17,856 nt of DNA from CAZAPV01 sp964487195 (GCA_964487195.1 CAZAPV010000019.1:1-17856); one strand, 5' to 3'. Shown: positions 1-7,571, numbered from the stretch's first letter. The notes: generated by a model not told the origin, from the sequence alone. Program-made: numbers and translations.

Positions 1-2
1 AC

Positions 3-461
3 CGCAAAGTGGCCGGGCCGGTGGGTACAGGGAAGGACGGCCTCGCCACGCTCCTAGTCGGCCCGCTGCACGACGCGGCGCGGCCGGTCGCGGCGTTCGC
101 GGTGGTCGGCCACTTCGCGCTCGCGGAAGTGAACTCGTCGTTCGTCGCCGCGGTGCTCACCGTGCTCGGCTTCTCAGTGCACGACACGATCGTCGTGTTC
201 GACCGGATCCGCGAGAATCTCCTGAAGAGCGGCGGGACGTTCGAAGAGATCGTCGAGCGCAGCGTCAACGAAACGATCTCGCGCTCCATCAACACCTCGC
301 TCACCGCCGTCTTCCCGCTCGTCGCGATCTTCTTCTGGGGCGGCGCGTCGCTCAAATATTTCGCCTTCACGCTGATCATCGGCCTCATCGCCGGCACCTA
401 CTCCTCGATCTTCCTCGCCTCCCCGATGCTCGTCGTCATGCAGAAAAAATCCTCGCGTTGA
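3..461 (+). CDS. secF: Protein translocase subunit SecF, C-terminal part (5' end outside window)
   Basis: SecF is an inner-membrane partner of SecD. It uses the proton motive force to assist export through SecYEG. The visible part carries the hallmark stretch HDTIVVFDRIREN (about residues 60-72 of the fragment), followed by the family's VNETISRSINTSLT segment and two hydrophobic helices ending in a short basic tail (QKKSSR). This is the typical end of SecF, so the 3' end is intact. The gene enters from outside the window and the first codon shown is not a start. The first roughly 35 residues match the family less well: LHDAARPVAAFAVVGHF stands where a more hydrophobic LHD-containing helix is expected. 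This may be real divergence or poor sequence at a contig end. It ends just before the promoter of the next gene. Confidence 0.9.
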   Translation, partial: RKVAGPVGTGKDGLATLLVGPLHDAARPVAAFAVVGHFALAEVNSSFVAAVLTVLGFSVHDTIVVFDRIRENLLKSGGTFEEIVERSVNETISRSINTSLTAVFPLVAIFFWGGASLKYFAFTLIIGLIAGTYSSIFLASPMLVVMQKKSSR

Positions 462-470
462 GCTCGACGA

Positions 471-499
471 TTGATTTTTCGGCTCAATTGTGCTACAGT
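471..499 (+). promoter_or_regulatory. Sigma70-type promoter with extended -10 for the 521-6631 gene run
   Basis: The -35 box TTGATT (471-476) is followed after exactly 17 nt by TACAGT (494-499), preceded by TGC to give an extended -10 (TGCTACAGT, 491-499). It lies directly after the secF stop. Transcription would start near 506, giving a leader of about 15 nt before the ATG at 521. A perfect inverted repeat overlaps the start point (496-511). Confidence 0.6.
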
Positions 500-511
500 A
501 CTAAGGTACTG
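496..511. repeat. Inverted repeat at the predicted transcription start
   Basis: CAGTAC (496-501), TAAG, GTACTG (506-511) is a perfect 6-bp inverted repeat with a 4-nt centre. It overlaps the end of the -10 box and the expected start point. This placement would suit a small operator or a 5'-end hairpin on the mRNA. Six base pairs can occur by chance, so function is only an inference. Confidence 0.35.
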
Positions 512-520
512 TCCGCACAA

Positions 521-1846
521 ATGCCGACGATCCAGATCAATTACGACTATTTCGTCCAATTGGGGACCCTGCCGTTTCCGCTGATGCTGGCGCGGCTTTT
601 TTTGGATGGCGGGTGGCTGCCGATCCTCGCCGTGCTCGCGTACGGCGCGTGGCTCCTGTGGGTGCAATCGCGCCAAGCGAAGTACGCCAAATCCATTTCT
701 TACGTCCTGCTTGCGATCGACGTCCCGCGGCTGAACGAGCAGACGCCTAAGGCGGTCGAACACATCTTCAGTCACATCTCCGGCGCGTACTCCGGACTCG
801 ATCGCATCGAAAAATATTGGTTCGGCAAATTCCAGCCGACGTTCAGTTTCGAACTGATCTCCATCGAGGGGTACGTGCAGTTCCTGGTGCGCATGCCGAA
901 GAAATTCCGCGACCTCGTCGAAGCGTCGGTGTACGCGCAGTATCCGGACGCGGAGATCACCGAAGTCGCCGACTATACCGACAAAGTGCCGTCCACGTAC
1001 CCGAACGCGGAGTGGGACGCGTTCGGTTCGGAGTTCATCCTGAAGAAACCGTCGCCGTATCCGATCCGCACGTACGTCGACTTCGAACATCAGGCCGCGG
1101 AAGTGATGACGTTCAAGGATCCGATGTCGCCGATCCTCGAAACGTTCGCGCAGCTGAAGCGCGGCGAACAGCTCTGGCTCCAGTGGCTCGTCACGCCGAC
1201 CGACGATTCGTGGCGCAAGGCGGGCGAAGCGATCGTCAACAAAACGCTCGGCAAAAAAGTCGCGCCGAAAAAATCGTTCGTCGGCGAGCTGCTCGAACTG
1301 CCGATCCATGCGATCGGAGAACTCACTACGATCGGCGCGCCCGCCGGCGATAAAAAGAAAACCGGCGACGCCACGCCGAGAATGGTGACGATGAGTCCCG
1401 GGGAACGGAAAGCGCTCGAAGCGATGGAAAACAAACTGTCGAAAATCGGCTTCAGGGTGAAAATGCGGACGGTGTACATCGGCAAGCGCGACGTCTTCTC
1501 CAAAGGACGGTACGTCGCTGTCAAAGGCGCGCTCGCCCAGTTCGCCGTGCTCAACATGAACGGGTTCAGGGGCTACGCGCCGGTGACGCCGAAAGGGGAT
1601 TACTTCTGGCAAAAATGGAGCGAGAACGCCAAGAAATCCGCGATCGTCCGCAATTTCCGCAACCGCAGCGGCAACGGCGCGCCGGCATACATCCTCAACA
1701 TCGAGGAGCTCGCGACCGTGTACCACTTCCCGAGCAAGGACGTGAAGGCGCCGCTCGTGAAGAAGACCGAAGCGAAGCGCTCCGAACCGCCGTCCTCGCT
1801 CCCGACCGAAGATCGTTTTCCGCGCATGAGCGCCCCGCCGTCCTGA
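521..1846 (+). CDS. Conserved CPR-type membrane protein, probable partner of the downstream VirD4/TraD-like ATPase
   Basis: This 441-residue protein has one clear transmembrane helix near the N-terminus (about residues 30-48) followed by a large soluble domain. The rest is mixed alpha/beta with no enzyme motif I can recognise, and the tail is rich in Ser, Pro and charged residues. From memory it resembles the CPR-wide hypothetical proteins (DUF8128-type) encoded directly upstream of a conjugative-type ATPase; I could not verify this. The reading frame stays open upstream to a TTG at 458, but that start would lie inside secF and upstream of the promoter. The ATG at 521, followed by the membrane helix, is the better start. 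There is no clear Shine-Dalgarno site. The gene ends 4 nt before the ATPase gene, so the two are almost certainly co-translated. A role as membrane adaptor is inferred from this pairing. Confidence 0.7.
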   Translation: MPTIQINYDYFVQLGTLPFPLMLARLFLDGGWLPILAVLAYGAWLLWVQSRQAKYAKSISYVLLAIDVPRLNEQTPKAVEHIFSHISGAYSGLDRIEKYWFGKFQPTFSFELISIEGYVQFLVRMPKKFRDLVEASVYAQYPDAEITEVADYTDKVPSTYPNAEWDAFGSEFILKKPSPYPIRTYVDFEHQAAEVMTFKDPMSPILETFAQLKRGEQLWLQWLVTPTDDSWRKAGEAIVNKTLGKKVAPKKSFVGELLELPIHAIGELTTIGAPAGDKKKTGDATPRMVTMSPGERKALEAMENKLSKIGFRVKMRTVYIGKRDVFSKGRYVAVKGALAQFAVLNMNGFRGYAPVTPKGDYFWQKWSENAKKSAIVRNFRNRSGNGAPAYILNIEELATVYHFPSKDVKAPLVKKTEAKRSEPPSSLPTEDRFPRMSAPPS

Positions 1847-1850
1847 TGGT

Positions 1851-3677
1851 ATGAAATCCGTCCCGCCGCCGTACGACCACGATCACGAAAACGAAGTCAC
1901 CCTGTTCGGGGAGACGAATTTTCGCAATCAGAACCGCCGGTTCGGGATCAAGACCGACGACCGCCGCCGGCACATGTACGTGATCGGCAAAACCGGCATG
2001 GGAAAGACGACGATGCTCGAGAACATGGTGCTCTCCGACATCATCGCAGGGCATGGCGTCGCCTACGTCGACCCGCACGGCGACACCGCCGAGCGGCTGC
2101 TCGATTTCATCCCCGCGAACCGGATCAACGACGTCGTCTACTGCAACCCGGCGGACATGGAGTTCCCGATCGGGTTCAACATCCTGGAGACCGTGGACGA
2201 GAAGCAGAAACACCTCGTCGCCGCCGGCCTCATGGGCGTGTTCAAAAAAATCTGGCCGGACGTCTGGTCGTCGCGCATGGAATACATCCTGCTCAACACG
2301 ATCATGGCGCTTTTGGATTATCCCGGTTCCACGCTGCTCGGCATCAACCGCCTGCTCGCCGACGAGGAGTACCGCGAGCGCGTCGTGGCACTGATCCAGG
2401 ATCCGGTGGTGAAGACGTTCTGGGTGAAGGAGTTCGCCGCGTTCAGCGAGAAGTATCGCACCGAAGCGGTCGCGCCGCTGCAGAACAAAGTGGGGCAATT
2501 CCTTTCGGCGACGATCATCAGGAACGTCGTCGCGCAGGTGAAATCGACGATCAACATCCGCGACATCATGGATTCGCGCAAGATTTTCATCATCAATCTC
2601 GCGAAAGGCCGCATCGGGGAAGAGAACTCGCGGCTGCTCGGCGCGATGCTGATCACCAAATTGCAGCTCGCGGCGATGGAGCGCGTCGACATGCCGGAGA
2701 AGGATCGCCAGGATTTCTATCTGTACGTCGACGAATTCCAGAACTTCGCCACCGAGTCGTTCGCGAACATCCTCTCCGAAGCGCGCAAGTACCGCTTGAA
2801 TCTGATCACCGCGCACCAGTATATCGAGCAGCTCGACGAGACGGTGCGCGCGGCGGTGTTCGGCAACGTCGGCACGATCGTCGCGTTCCGCGTCGGCGCG
2901 GCGGACGCGGCGTTCATGGAACAGGAATTCATGCCGAGGTTCACGCCCGAAGATCTGGTGAACCTGAAAAAGTTCGAAGTGTACCTGAAGCTGATGATCG
3001 ACGGCGCCGCATCCGAACCGTTTTCGGCGATGACGCTCGCGCCGATCGCCCAGCGCACCGGGAGCAATGAGAAAGTGATCAAAGTGTCCCGCCAGCGGTA
3101 TGCGACGCCGCGCAAAAGCATCGAAGAAAAAGTGGTAAAATGGAGCGGGTTCGGCACGACGGACACTGGCGCCGTGATCGGCACCGAAGAGGACGACGAG
3201 GAACGCGAGCTCGCGCAGCGGATGAAGGATCTCGCCGAAACGTCGCCGAACGTCGGCGCGACCGCCTCGCCGGCCGGCGAGGGGAAGAAAAAGAAAGCGC
3301 AGTTCCAGATCCCGTGCACGGTGTGCGGCAAAATTTCCGATCTGACGTTCGAGCCGGACTGGTCGAAGCCGTGGTACTGCAAGGAGCACCTCGACATGAA
3401 GCAGAAAGGGATGCTCCCGACACCGCCGCGCCCCACGGTCGCGGCACCGCCCGCGAGACCCGCGGCTTTCAGGCCGCAGCCCCGTCCGATAACACCGCCT
3501 CCGCCGCCGCGTCCCGCGAGGATGCCGCCGTCTGCCCCGTCCATGCCGTTCAAATCGCACAAGCCGCGCATCGTCACCGGCGACGATGACCAAGACAAAC
3601 TGACGCCGCCGACGAAACCGGACGACGGCGACAAACCGAAGAAGCCGCTCTCGCCAGGGCAGGTGATTAAGTTCTGA
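1851..3677 (+). CDS. VirD4/TraD/HerA-like DNA-translocase ATPase with C-terminal zinc ribbon
   Basis: The protein has 608 residues. Walker A is GKTGMGKTT (residues 46-54) and Walker B is FYLYVDEFQNF with D294 and E295. The spacing and surrounding sequence (VDPHGDTAERLL, ITAHQYIEQL) are those of type IV secretion coupling proteins and DUF87/HerA-type hexameric translocases. They use ATP to move DNA or protein through a membrane pore. I see no N-terminal membrane helix, so the partner at 521-1846 may supply the anchor. After the ATPase domain there is a CxxC-17-CxxH zinc-binding pattern (C489, C492, C510, H513), then a tail very rich in Pro, Arg and Lys. The start ATG lies 4 nt after the previous stop. 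The substrate cannot be told from sequence, and no relaxase or VirB-like pore genes are in the window. Confidence 0.8.
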   Translation: MKSVPPPYDHDHENEVTLFGETNFRNQNRRFGIKTDDRRRHMYVIGKTGMGKTTMLENMVLSDIIAGHGVAYVDPHGDTAERLLDFIPANRINDVVYCNPADMEFPIGFNILETVDEKQKHLVAAGLMGVFKKIWPDVWSSRMEYILLNTIMALLDYPGSTLLGINRLLADEEYRERVVALIQDPVVKTFWVKEFAAFSEKYRTEAVAPLQNKVGQFLSATIIRNVVAQVKSTINIRDIMDSRKIFIINLAKGRIGEENSRLLGAMLITKLQLAAMERVDMPEKDRQDFYLYVDEFQNFATESFANILSEARKYRLNLITAHQYIEQLDETVRAAVFGNVGTIVAFRVGAADAAFMEQEFMPRFTPEDLVNLKKFEVYLKLMIDGAASEPFSAMTLAPIAQRTGSNEKVIKVSRQRYATPRKSIEEKVVKWSGFGTTDTGAVIGTEEDDEERELAQRMKDLAETSPNVGATASPAGEGKKKKAQFQIPCTVCGKISDLTFEPDWSKPWYCKEHLDMKQKGMLPTPPRPTVAAPPARPAAFRPQPRPITPPPPPRPARMPPSAPSMPFKSHKPRIVTGDDDQDKLTPPTKPDDGDKPKKPLSPGQVIKF

Positions 3678-3679
3678 CT

Positions 3680-4654
3680 ATGCGTCTGATCGACCCGACG
3701 TTCAGATTCCACATCCGCTGCGCGATGTACATCGTCATCGGCGCGGCGGTCGTGACGTTCGTCGGCGCGGTGTTGTATCGTTTCTCCGATTACGATCGGA
3801 TCGCGGACGCGCTCCGCGGATACGACGCGCAAAATACGTTGCTGCAGCATCAGCTCAATCGCAGGATCGCGACGCTCACCACGTCGAACGCCGCGGATCT
3901 CGCGGCGCTGCAGCAGAAAATCCATGATCTTTCCGACCGCGAAACCGCGGCCGACGCGCAGACCAAACGGTTGAGCACGAAGGCGCCATTCCCGATCGAG
4001 AACGTCACCAGTTCGATCGTCGAACTGGTGTGCATCGACAACGCCGACAAGAATACGTACTACACCGGTTCCGGCACCGTGTTCGACCGGCGCGGACTGA
4101 TCATCACGAACGAACACGTGCTCACGAGCGGCGACGGCTCGCTCATCCGTTACTGCGGCGTCGGCTTCACGAACGACCTCCACAAGGCGCCGCCGATCGA
4201 TTACATCGCGACCGCGCTCGCGGCAGGCAGCATCGAGGATCTCGCGGTGCTTAAAATCACCGAACAGATCGACGGGAAACGGCTCCCCGCGTCTTTCCCC
4301 TCGATTTCGCTCGTCGGTTCGCGCGATGCGTCCCAATCGCTCGGCCTCGGCGATCCGATCTACATCGGCGGCTATCCCGGCGTCGGCGGTGAAACGTTCA
4401 CGTTCACGCAGGGCGTGGTGAGCGGCCGCATCGGCAACGACCTGATCAAGACATCGGCGCTCGTGGACTCCGGCGCGTCCGGAGGCGCGGCGTTCGACGC
4501 GAACGGGAATTACATCGGCGTCCCCACCGCGGCCGCCGCGGGAGACATCGGCGGCAGTCTCGGCTACCTCATCAGCGCGAACGCGGTCGATGATTTCGTG
4601 AACGATTTTTACAAAGGAAAAAACGCGCTGTCGAAAGAGACTGCCGGCCAATGA
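3680..4654 (+). CDS. Membrane-anchored trypsin-like serine protease (S1 family)
   Basis: This 324-residue protein has a single N-terminal helix (about 16-33), a coiled-coil-like stretch (about 40-100) and a trypsin-fold domain. The catalytic triad is visible: H146 in TNEHV, D187 in EDLAVL and S267 in DSGASGGAAF, where the usual GNSGGP is slightly altered. The orientation suggests a protease facing outside the cytoplasm, cleaving misfolded or regulatory envelope proteins as DegP/HtrA relatives do. No PDZ domain follows the protease, and the last ~25 residues are hydrophilic, so it is simpler than DegP. The start lies 2 nt after the ATPase stop with no Shine-Dalgarno, pointing to coupling. Its place in the operon suggests a job connected with the ATPase and membrane protein, but this is inference. 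Confidence 0.82.
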   Translation: MRLIDPTFRFHIRCAMYIVIGAAVVTFVGAVLYRFSDYDRIADALRGYDAQNTLLQHQLNRRIATLTTSNAADLAALQQKIHDLSDRETAADAQTKRLSTKAPFPIENVTSSIVELVCIDNADKNTYYTGSGTVFDRRGLIITNEHVLTSGDGSLIRYCGVGFTNDLHKAPPIDYIATALAAGSIEDLAVLKITEQIDGKRLPASFPSISLVGSRDASQSLGLGDPIYIGGYPGVGGETFTFTQGVVSGRIGNDLIKTSALVDSGASGGAAFDANGNYIGVPTAAAAGDIGGSLGYLISANAVDDFVNDFYKGKNALSKETAGQ

Positions 4655-4657
4655 CCT

Positions 4658-5284
4658 ATGCCGACGCGCGTCACATTTCCGACGGGCGACGGCGTCGCGA
4701 TCGTCGGCGCCTATGCCGAGGGTCGGTCGGGAGCGCCCGCGGCGCTTCTTCTTCATATGATGCCCGCCACGAAAGAGAGCTGGGATCGGTTCGCGGAGAA
4801 ACTGTCCGCGCGCGGGTTCGCGACGCTCGCGATCGATCTGCGCGGGCACGGCGAGAGCGTCGCGGCCGAGGACGATCGCGCGATGGGTCTGGACGTGGAG
4901 GCGGCGATGCGATGGCTCGCGGATCGCGGACATGACCCGAAGCGCACCGTGATCGTCGGCGCGTCGATCGGTGCCAACCTCGCGATCGGTTACGCCGCGG
5001 CGCATCATGAAATTCCCGCAGTGGGCACGCTTTCACCCGGTCTTGATTACCACGGCATCACGACCGAAAACGAGGTCGCGGCGATGGCGCCGTCCCAAGC
5101 GCTCCTGCTCGCCGCGAGCGACGAGGATCAATATTCTTTTATGACGATTCACGCGCTCGCCAAGCGAAAACCGGACGCAACGTTGCGGGAGCTCCGCGGC
5201 GCGGGCCACGGCACGGCGATGTTCGAACGGGATCCGGGTTTCATGGAGGAAGCGATCACTTGGCTTGCCGAGAACGTCAAATGA
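4658..5284 (+). CDS. Alpha/beta-hydrolase (dienelactone hydrolase/esterase-like)
   Basis: The protein has 208 residues, the length of a minimal alpha/beta-hydrolase. The nucleophile elbow is GASIG with S103. A likely acid lies at D155 or D157 (AASDEDQYS), and the histidine is H184 in GAGHGTAMF. LLHMM near residues 31-35 supplies the oxyanion-hole region, and AIDLRGHGES (59-68) is a typical strand-4 signature. There is no signal peptide or membrane helix, so it is cytoplasmic. The substrate is unknown: esterases, thioesterases and dienelactone hydrolases share this pattern. The ATG is 3 nt after the protease stop. An ATG at 4651 is out of frame and overlaps the upstream gene, so it was not used. 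Confidence 0.8.
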   Translation: MPTRVTFPTGDGVAIVGAYAEGRSGAPAALLLHMMPATKESWDRFAEKLSARGFATLAIDLRGHGESVAAEDDRAMGLDVEAAMRWLADRGHDPKRTVIVGASIGANLAIGYAAAHHEIPAVGTLSPGLDYHGITTENEVAAMAPSQALLLAASDEDQYSFMTIHALAKRKPDATLRELRGAGHGTAMFERDPGFMEEAITWLAENVK

Positions 5285-5299
5285 TGCCATAACGACCGT

Positions 5300-6631
5300 A
5301 TGTTCGAAATTCGCGACCCGATTCACCGCACGATCGCGTTCAACGAGCGCGAGAAACGGGTGATCGACCACCCGTATGTCCAACGGCTGCGCTACGTCCG
5401 CCAGCTCGGATTGAGTTATACGACGTATCCCGGCGCGACGCACGATCGGTTCAGCCACGCGCTCGGCGCGATGCACGTCGCCGGCCGGATGTGGGCGCGC
5501 ATCATGGAGACGAGTGGCGACGTGCTCCGGCGCCACTTCGACGAGAAGGATCTCGCCTCCTTCGGCCAGCTCATCCGATTTGCCGGACTGCTTCATGACG
5601 TCGGCCATCCGCCGTTTTCGCACGTCTCCGAAAAATTCATGCCGCGCGTCTCGAAACTGGATCTGCCTGCAGGGTGGCTCGCGCCCGCGGAAGATCGCCA
5701 GGCGACGCATGAAGATTACAGCGTGCTACTGATCGCCGCGCTCGCGACGGGCGCGGACGCCCCACTTGGCGCCGGCGAAGCGCAGGACGTCGCCTCGCTC
5801 GTGCATCACGGCGTCGTCCCGTCGTCAGCGTGGCGTGAGCGCTACGGGACGGAGGAGGGCGGCAAAGCCGGCATCCATGAGATGCTCCAATCGCTCATTT
5901 CCGGCGAACTCGATTGCGACCGGATGGATTACCTGCTGCGCGACGCGTATTTCACCGGCGTCGCGTACGGCATGCATGACATCGATCATCTGATCGCCAA
6001 TCTCGGCGTGACCGAACTGCCGGACGGCGGATTGGTGCGCACGATCGATTCGACCGCCGTCCGCGCGTTCGAAGATTTTCTGCTCGCGCGGTACCACATG
6101 TTCCTGCAAGTGTATCACCATAAAACGACGACCGCGTTCGACGTCTTCCTCGACAAGGCGCTCGCGGAAGGGGAGTTCTCGCTCGTCGTTCCGGGCGACG
6201 CCGTCGGCTACGCGAAATTGCGCGACAGCACGATGATTGAACGGCTGTTCGCCGCGGCGGAGGATCCGAAGAACGTCTGGTCGCGCCGGCTCGTCAATCG
6301 CGTGCCCCCGAAGATGATTCTGTCGTCGCTGAACGCCCGGCCGGATCAGAAGGATCTGATGGGTCGGGTCGTCGCCGCCCTCGGCGAAGCGGGGGCACCG
6401 TATTTCCAGATCACGTCGCGCCAGTCGCTGTCGAAAATGGACCCGACCGACCAACGAAAACCGAGCGCGATGCTGGTGCGGCGGAAAAGTCTCGGCCATT
6501 ACGTGTACGAACCGATCGAAAGCTATTCCGCACTGCTCAACAAATATAACGAAGCGATCGACATGACGTATCTGTACGTCCTGCGCGAAGATTACGCCGC
6601 CGCAAAAACCGTCATCGAAAAGTTTTCCTAA
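5300..6631 (+). CDS. HD-domain phosphohydrolase, SAMHD1/dGTPase-like
   Basis: The 443-residue protein begins with the signature of the SAMHD1/YdhJ-type HD family: DPIHRTIAF, QRLRYVRQLGLSYTTYPGATHDRFSHALG. Expected metal ligands are visible as H53 (RFSHALG), H99-D100 (LLHDVGHPPFSH) and an aspartate in ELDCDRMDYLLRD (D205 or D207); H137-E138 is another family position. Relatives hydrolyse dNTPs to nucleoside and triphosphate, sometimes after allosteric activation, or act on other phosphoesters. Here the substrate is not proven. The gene begins 15 nt after the hydrolase stop without a clear Shine-Dalgarno and is probably the last gene of the operon. A perfect palindrome starts in its stop codon, and a strong terminator lies 45 nt further on. 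The following genes also look like nucleotide enzymes, which fits dNTP-pool control. Confidence 0.85.
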   Translation: MFEIRDPIHRTIAFNEREKRVIDHPYVQRLRYVRQLGLSYTTYPGATHDRFSHALGAMHVAGRMWARIMETSGDVLRRHFDEKDLASFGQLIRFAGLLHDVGHPPFSHVSEKFMPRVSKLDLPAGWLAPAEDRQATHEDYSVLLIAALATGADAPLGAGEAQDVASLVHHGVVPSSAWRERYGTEEGGKAGIHEMLQSLISGELDCDRMDYLLRDAYFTGVAYGMHDIDHLIANLGVTELPDGGLVRTIDSTAVRAFEDFLLARYHMFLQVYHHKTTTAFDVFLDKALAEGEFSLVVPGDAVGYAKLRDSTMIERLFAAAEDPKNVWSRRLVNRVPPKMILSSLNARPDQKDLMGRVVAALGEAGAPYFQITSRQSLSKMDPTDQRKPSAMLVRRKSLGHYVYEPIESYSALLNKYNEAIDMTYLYVLREDYAAAKTVIEKFS

Positions 6632-6649
6632 AAACTGTCTGACAGTTTT
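6631..6649. repeat. Perfect 19-bp palindrome after the HD gene
   Basis: AAAACTGTC (6631-6639), T, GACAGTTTT (6641-6649) is a perfect 9-bp inverted repeat around one base. It begins at the last base of the HD gene stop codon and contains a -35-like CTGACA. It could be an operator for a dimeric repressor. As RNA it could form a weak AU-rich hairpin with a short U run, acting as a minor terminator. Confidence 0.55.
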
Positions 6650-6668
6650 GCAGAAAAGTGTGGATAAC
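6639..6668 (+). promoter_or_regulatory. Possible promoter for the P-loop kinase gene
   Basis: CTGACA (6639-6644, 5 of 6 to the -35 consensus) is followed after 18 nt by GATAAC (6663-6668, 4 of 6). It overlaps the palindrome at 6631-6649. If used, the transcript would begin near 6675, immediately before the terminator hairpin at 6677-6707, so the leader could be an attenuator. Spacing and -10 are imperfect, hence low confidence. Confidence 0.35.
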
Positions 6669-6676
6669 ATTTGCGG

Positions 6677-6707
6677 CCGCATCGGGTACGATGCGGTTGT
6701 TCTTTTT
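6677..6707 (+). terminator. Intrinsic terminator, or leader attenuator, upstream of the kinase gene
   Basis: CCGCATCG (6677-6684) pairs perfectly with CGATGCGG (6689-6696) around a GGTA loop. The U-rich tail TTGTTCTTTTT (6697-6707) follows. This is a strong rho-independent terminator shape. It closes the 521-6631 operon, yet lies only 22 nt upstream of the next ATG with no obvious promoter in between. Confidence 0.75.
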
Positions 6708-6718
6708 CCAACCCTTCG

Positions 6719-6725
6719 AAGGAGG
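6719..6725 (+). promoter_or_regulatory. Strong Shine-Dalgarno site fixing the start at 6730
   Basis: AAGGAGG lies 4 nt before the ATG at 6730. It favours this start over the in-frame GTG at 6658, which would begin upstream of the terminator hairpin. Confidence 0.8.
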
Positions 6726-6729
6726 AGTC

Positions 6730-7488
6730 ATGGTAAAGATCGAGACGCTTGAAGCGAAAGCCGCGGAGATTCTCTCCCGATTCGAAACGGCAAGTCCGTC
6801 GCGGAAAGCGCCGCTCATCCGGCCGTTCATGGTCGAACTGTTCGGCACGCCGAAGTCCGGCAAGAGCACGATCAAGGAGATGGCGAAGCACTTCTTCCGC
6901 CGCAACGACTGGTCCGTCGCCGCGCCGGAGGAAGGCGCCGAAGCGGTGAAGTGGCTGAAGCGTCTGGAACCGGAATACAATTTCCAGACCGCGGAATACG
7001 CGCTCACGCAAGCGCGGGAGTACGCGTACGGCCCGATCCACAAGAGCTACCATGCGGTGCTCTTCGACCGCGCGATCTTCGACGGCGCGATGCGCATGCG
7101 GTATTACGCCGACAAGAAGATCATCACCGAGCACGAGCGGCGAATCAACGCGGACTATTTTCTCCAGCCGTGCAATCGCGGATTGTTCGATCTCCACGTC
7201 TGCCTGGTGTGCGATCCCGAGGTTTCGATTAAGCGGGAGCTCGCCCGCGCGCTCACCAAGAAGCACGGCGAGACGATGAACCCGCAAACCCTGCGTGAGC
7301 TCCATGCGGCGCACAGGAGCATCTGGAGCGACCTCGGTTGCAAACAGGATCCGAAGATGTTCTGGCACGACAGCTCGAACGAGACGCCGGAACAGACCGC
7401 AAGAGCGGTGCTCGGCGCGATCACCGCGGCGTGCGAAGACCGTCTCGCCGGTCTCAGCCGACGGCTCATCAAACCGGTCACGTTATAA
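6730..7488 (+). CDS. P-loop kinase-like NTPase (deoxynucleoside/thymidylate kinase-like)
   Basis: The 252-residue protein has a clear Walker A motif, GTPKSGKST (residues 39-47), at the end of a hydrophobic strand, and a second strand ending in VLFDRAIFDG (110-119). That DR pair recalls the DRS motif of deoxynucleoside and thymidylate kinases. A later strand, LFDLHVCLVCDPEVSIKRE (152-170), fits the fold of these kinases. I cannot name the substrate: a (deoxy)nucleoside or nucleotide is most likely, but a small adaptor ATPase is not excluded. No membrane segment is seen. The gene stands alone between two intrinsic terminators, with a strong Shine-Dalgarno, so it appears to be controlled separately. 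The HD hydrolase upstream and HAD nucleotidase downstream support a nucleotide-metabolism role by context. Confidence 0.65.
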   Translation: MVKIETLEAKAAEILSRFETASPSRKAPLIRPFMVELFGTPKSGKSTIKEMAKHFFRRNDWSVAAPEEGAEAVKWLKRLEPEYNFQTAEYALTQAREYAYGPIHKSYHAVLFDRAIFDGAMRMRYYADKKIITEHERRINADYFLQPCNRGLFDLHVCLVCDPEVSIKRELARALTKKHGETMNPQTLRELHAAHRSIWSDLGCKQDPKMFWHDSSNETPEQTARAVLGAITAACEDRLAGLSRRLIKPVTL

Positions 7489-7521
7489 CCGTCCTCGACG
7501 CAGTCGGGACGGTTTTTCTTT
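7488..7521 (+). terminator. Intrinsic terminator after the kinase gene
   Basis: ACCGTCC (7488-7494) pairs with GGACGGT (7507-7513). An inner CGAC/GTCG pairing extends the stem past a single bulged T, and TTTTTCTTT follows. It begins on the last base of the kinase stop codon. Confidence 0.9.
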
Positions 7522-7522
7522 A

Positions 7523-7551
7523 TGGACAACCGTTTCCGGACGAGGTACGCT
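7523..7551 (+). promoter_or_regulatory. Possible promoter for the HAD phosphatase gene
   Basis: TGGACA (7523-7528, 5 of 6 to -35) is followed after 17 nt by TACGCT (7546-7551, only 3 of 6). It sits directly after a terminator, where a new promoter is needed, and would start transcription about 14 nt before the ATG at 7572. The -10 is weak. Confidence 0.4.
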
Positions 7552-7571
7552 GATTGTAGAACGCTTCGAGT

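Noticed and set aside
1695..3593. 632-codon open frame on the minus strand
   Set aside because: It is antisense to the VirD4/TraD-like ATPase and rich in Arg, His and Asp with no domain; it is a shadow of the coding strand.
2717..5008. 763-codon open frame on the minus strand
   Set aside because: It lies opposite the ATPase, protease and hydrolase genes, which have clear motifs. The protein is Arg/Asp/Val-rich with no recognisable domain, as expected for antisense frames in GC-rich coding DNA.
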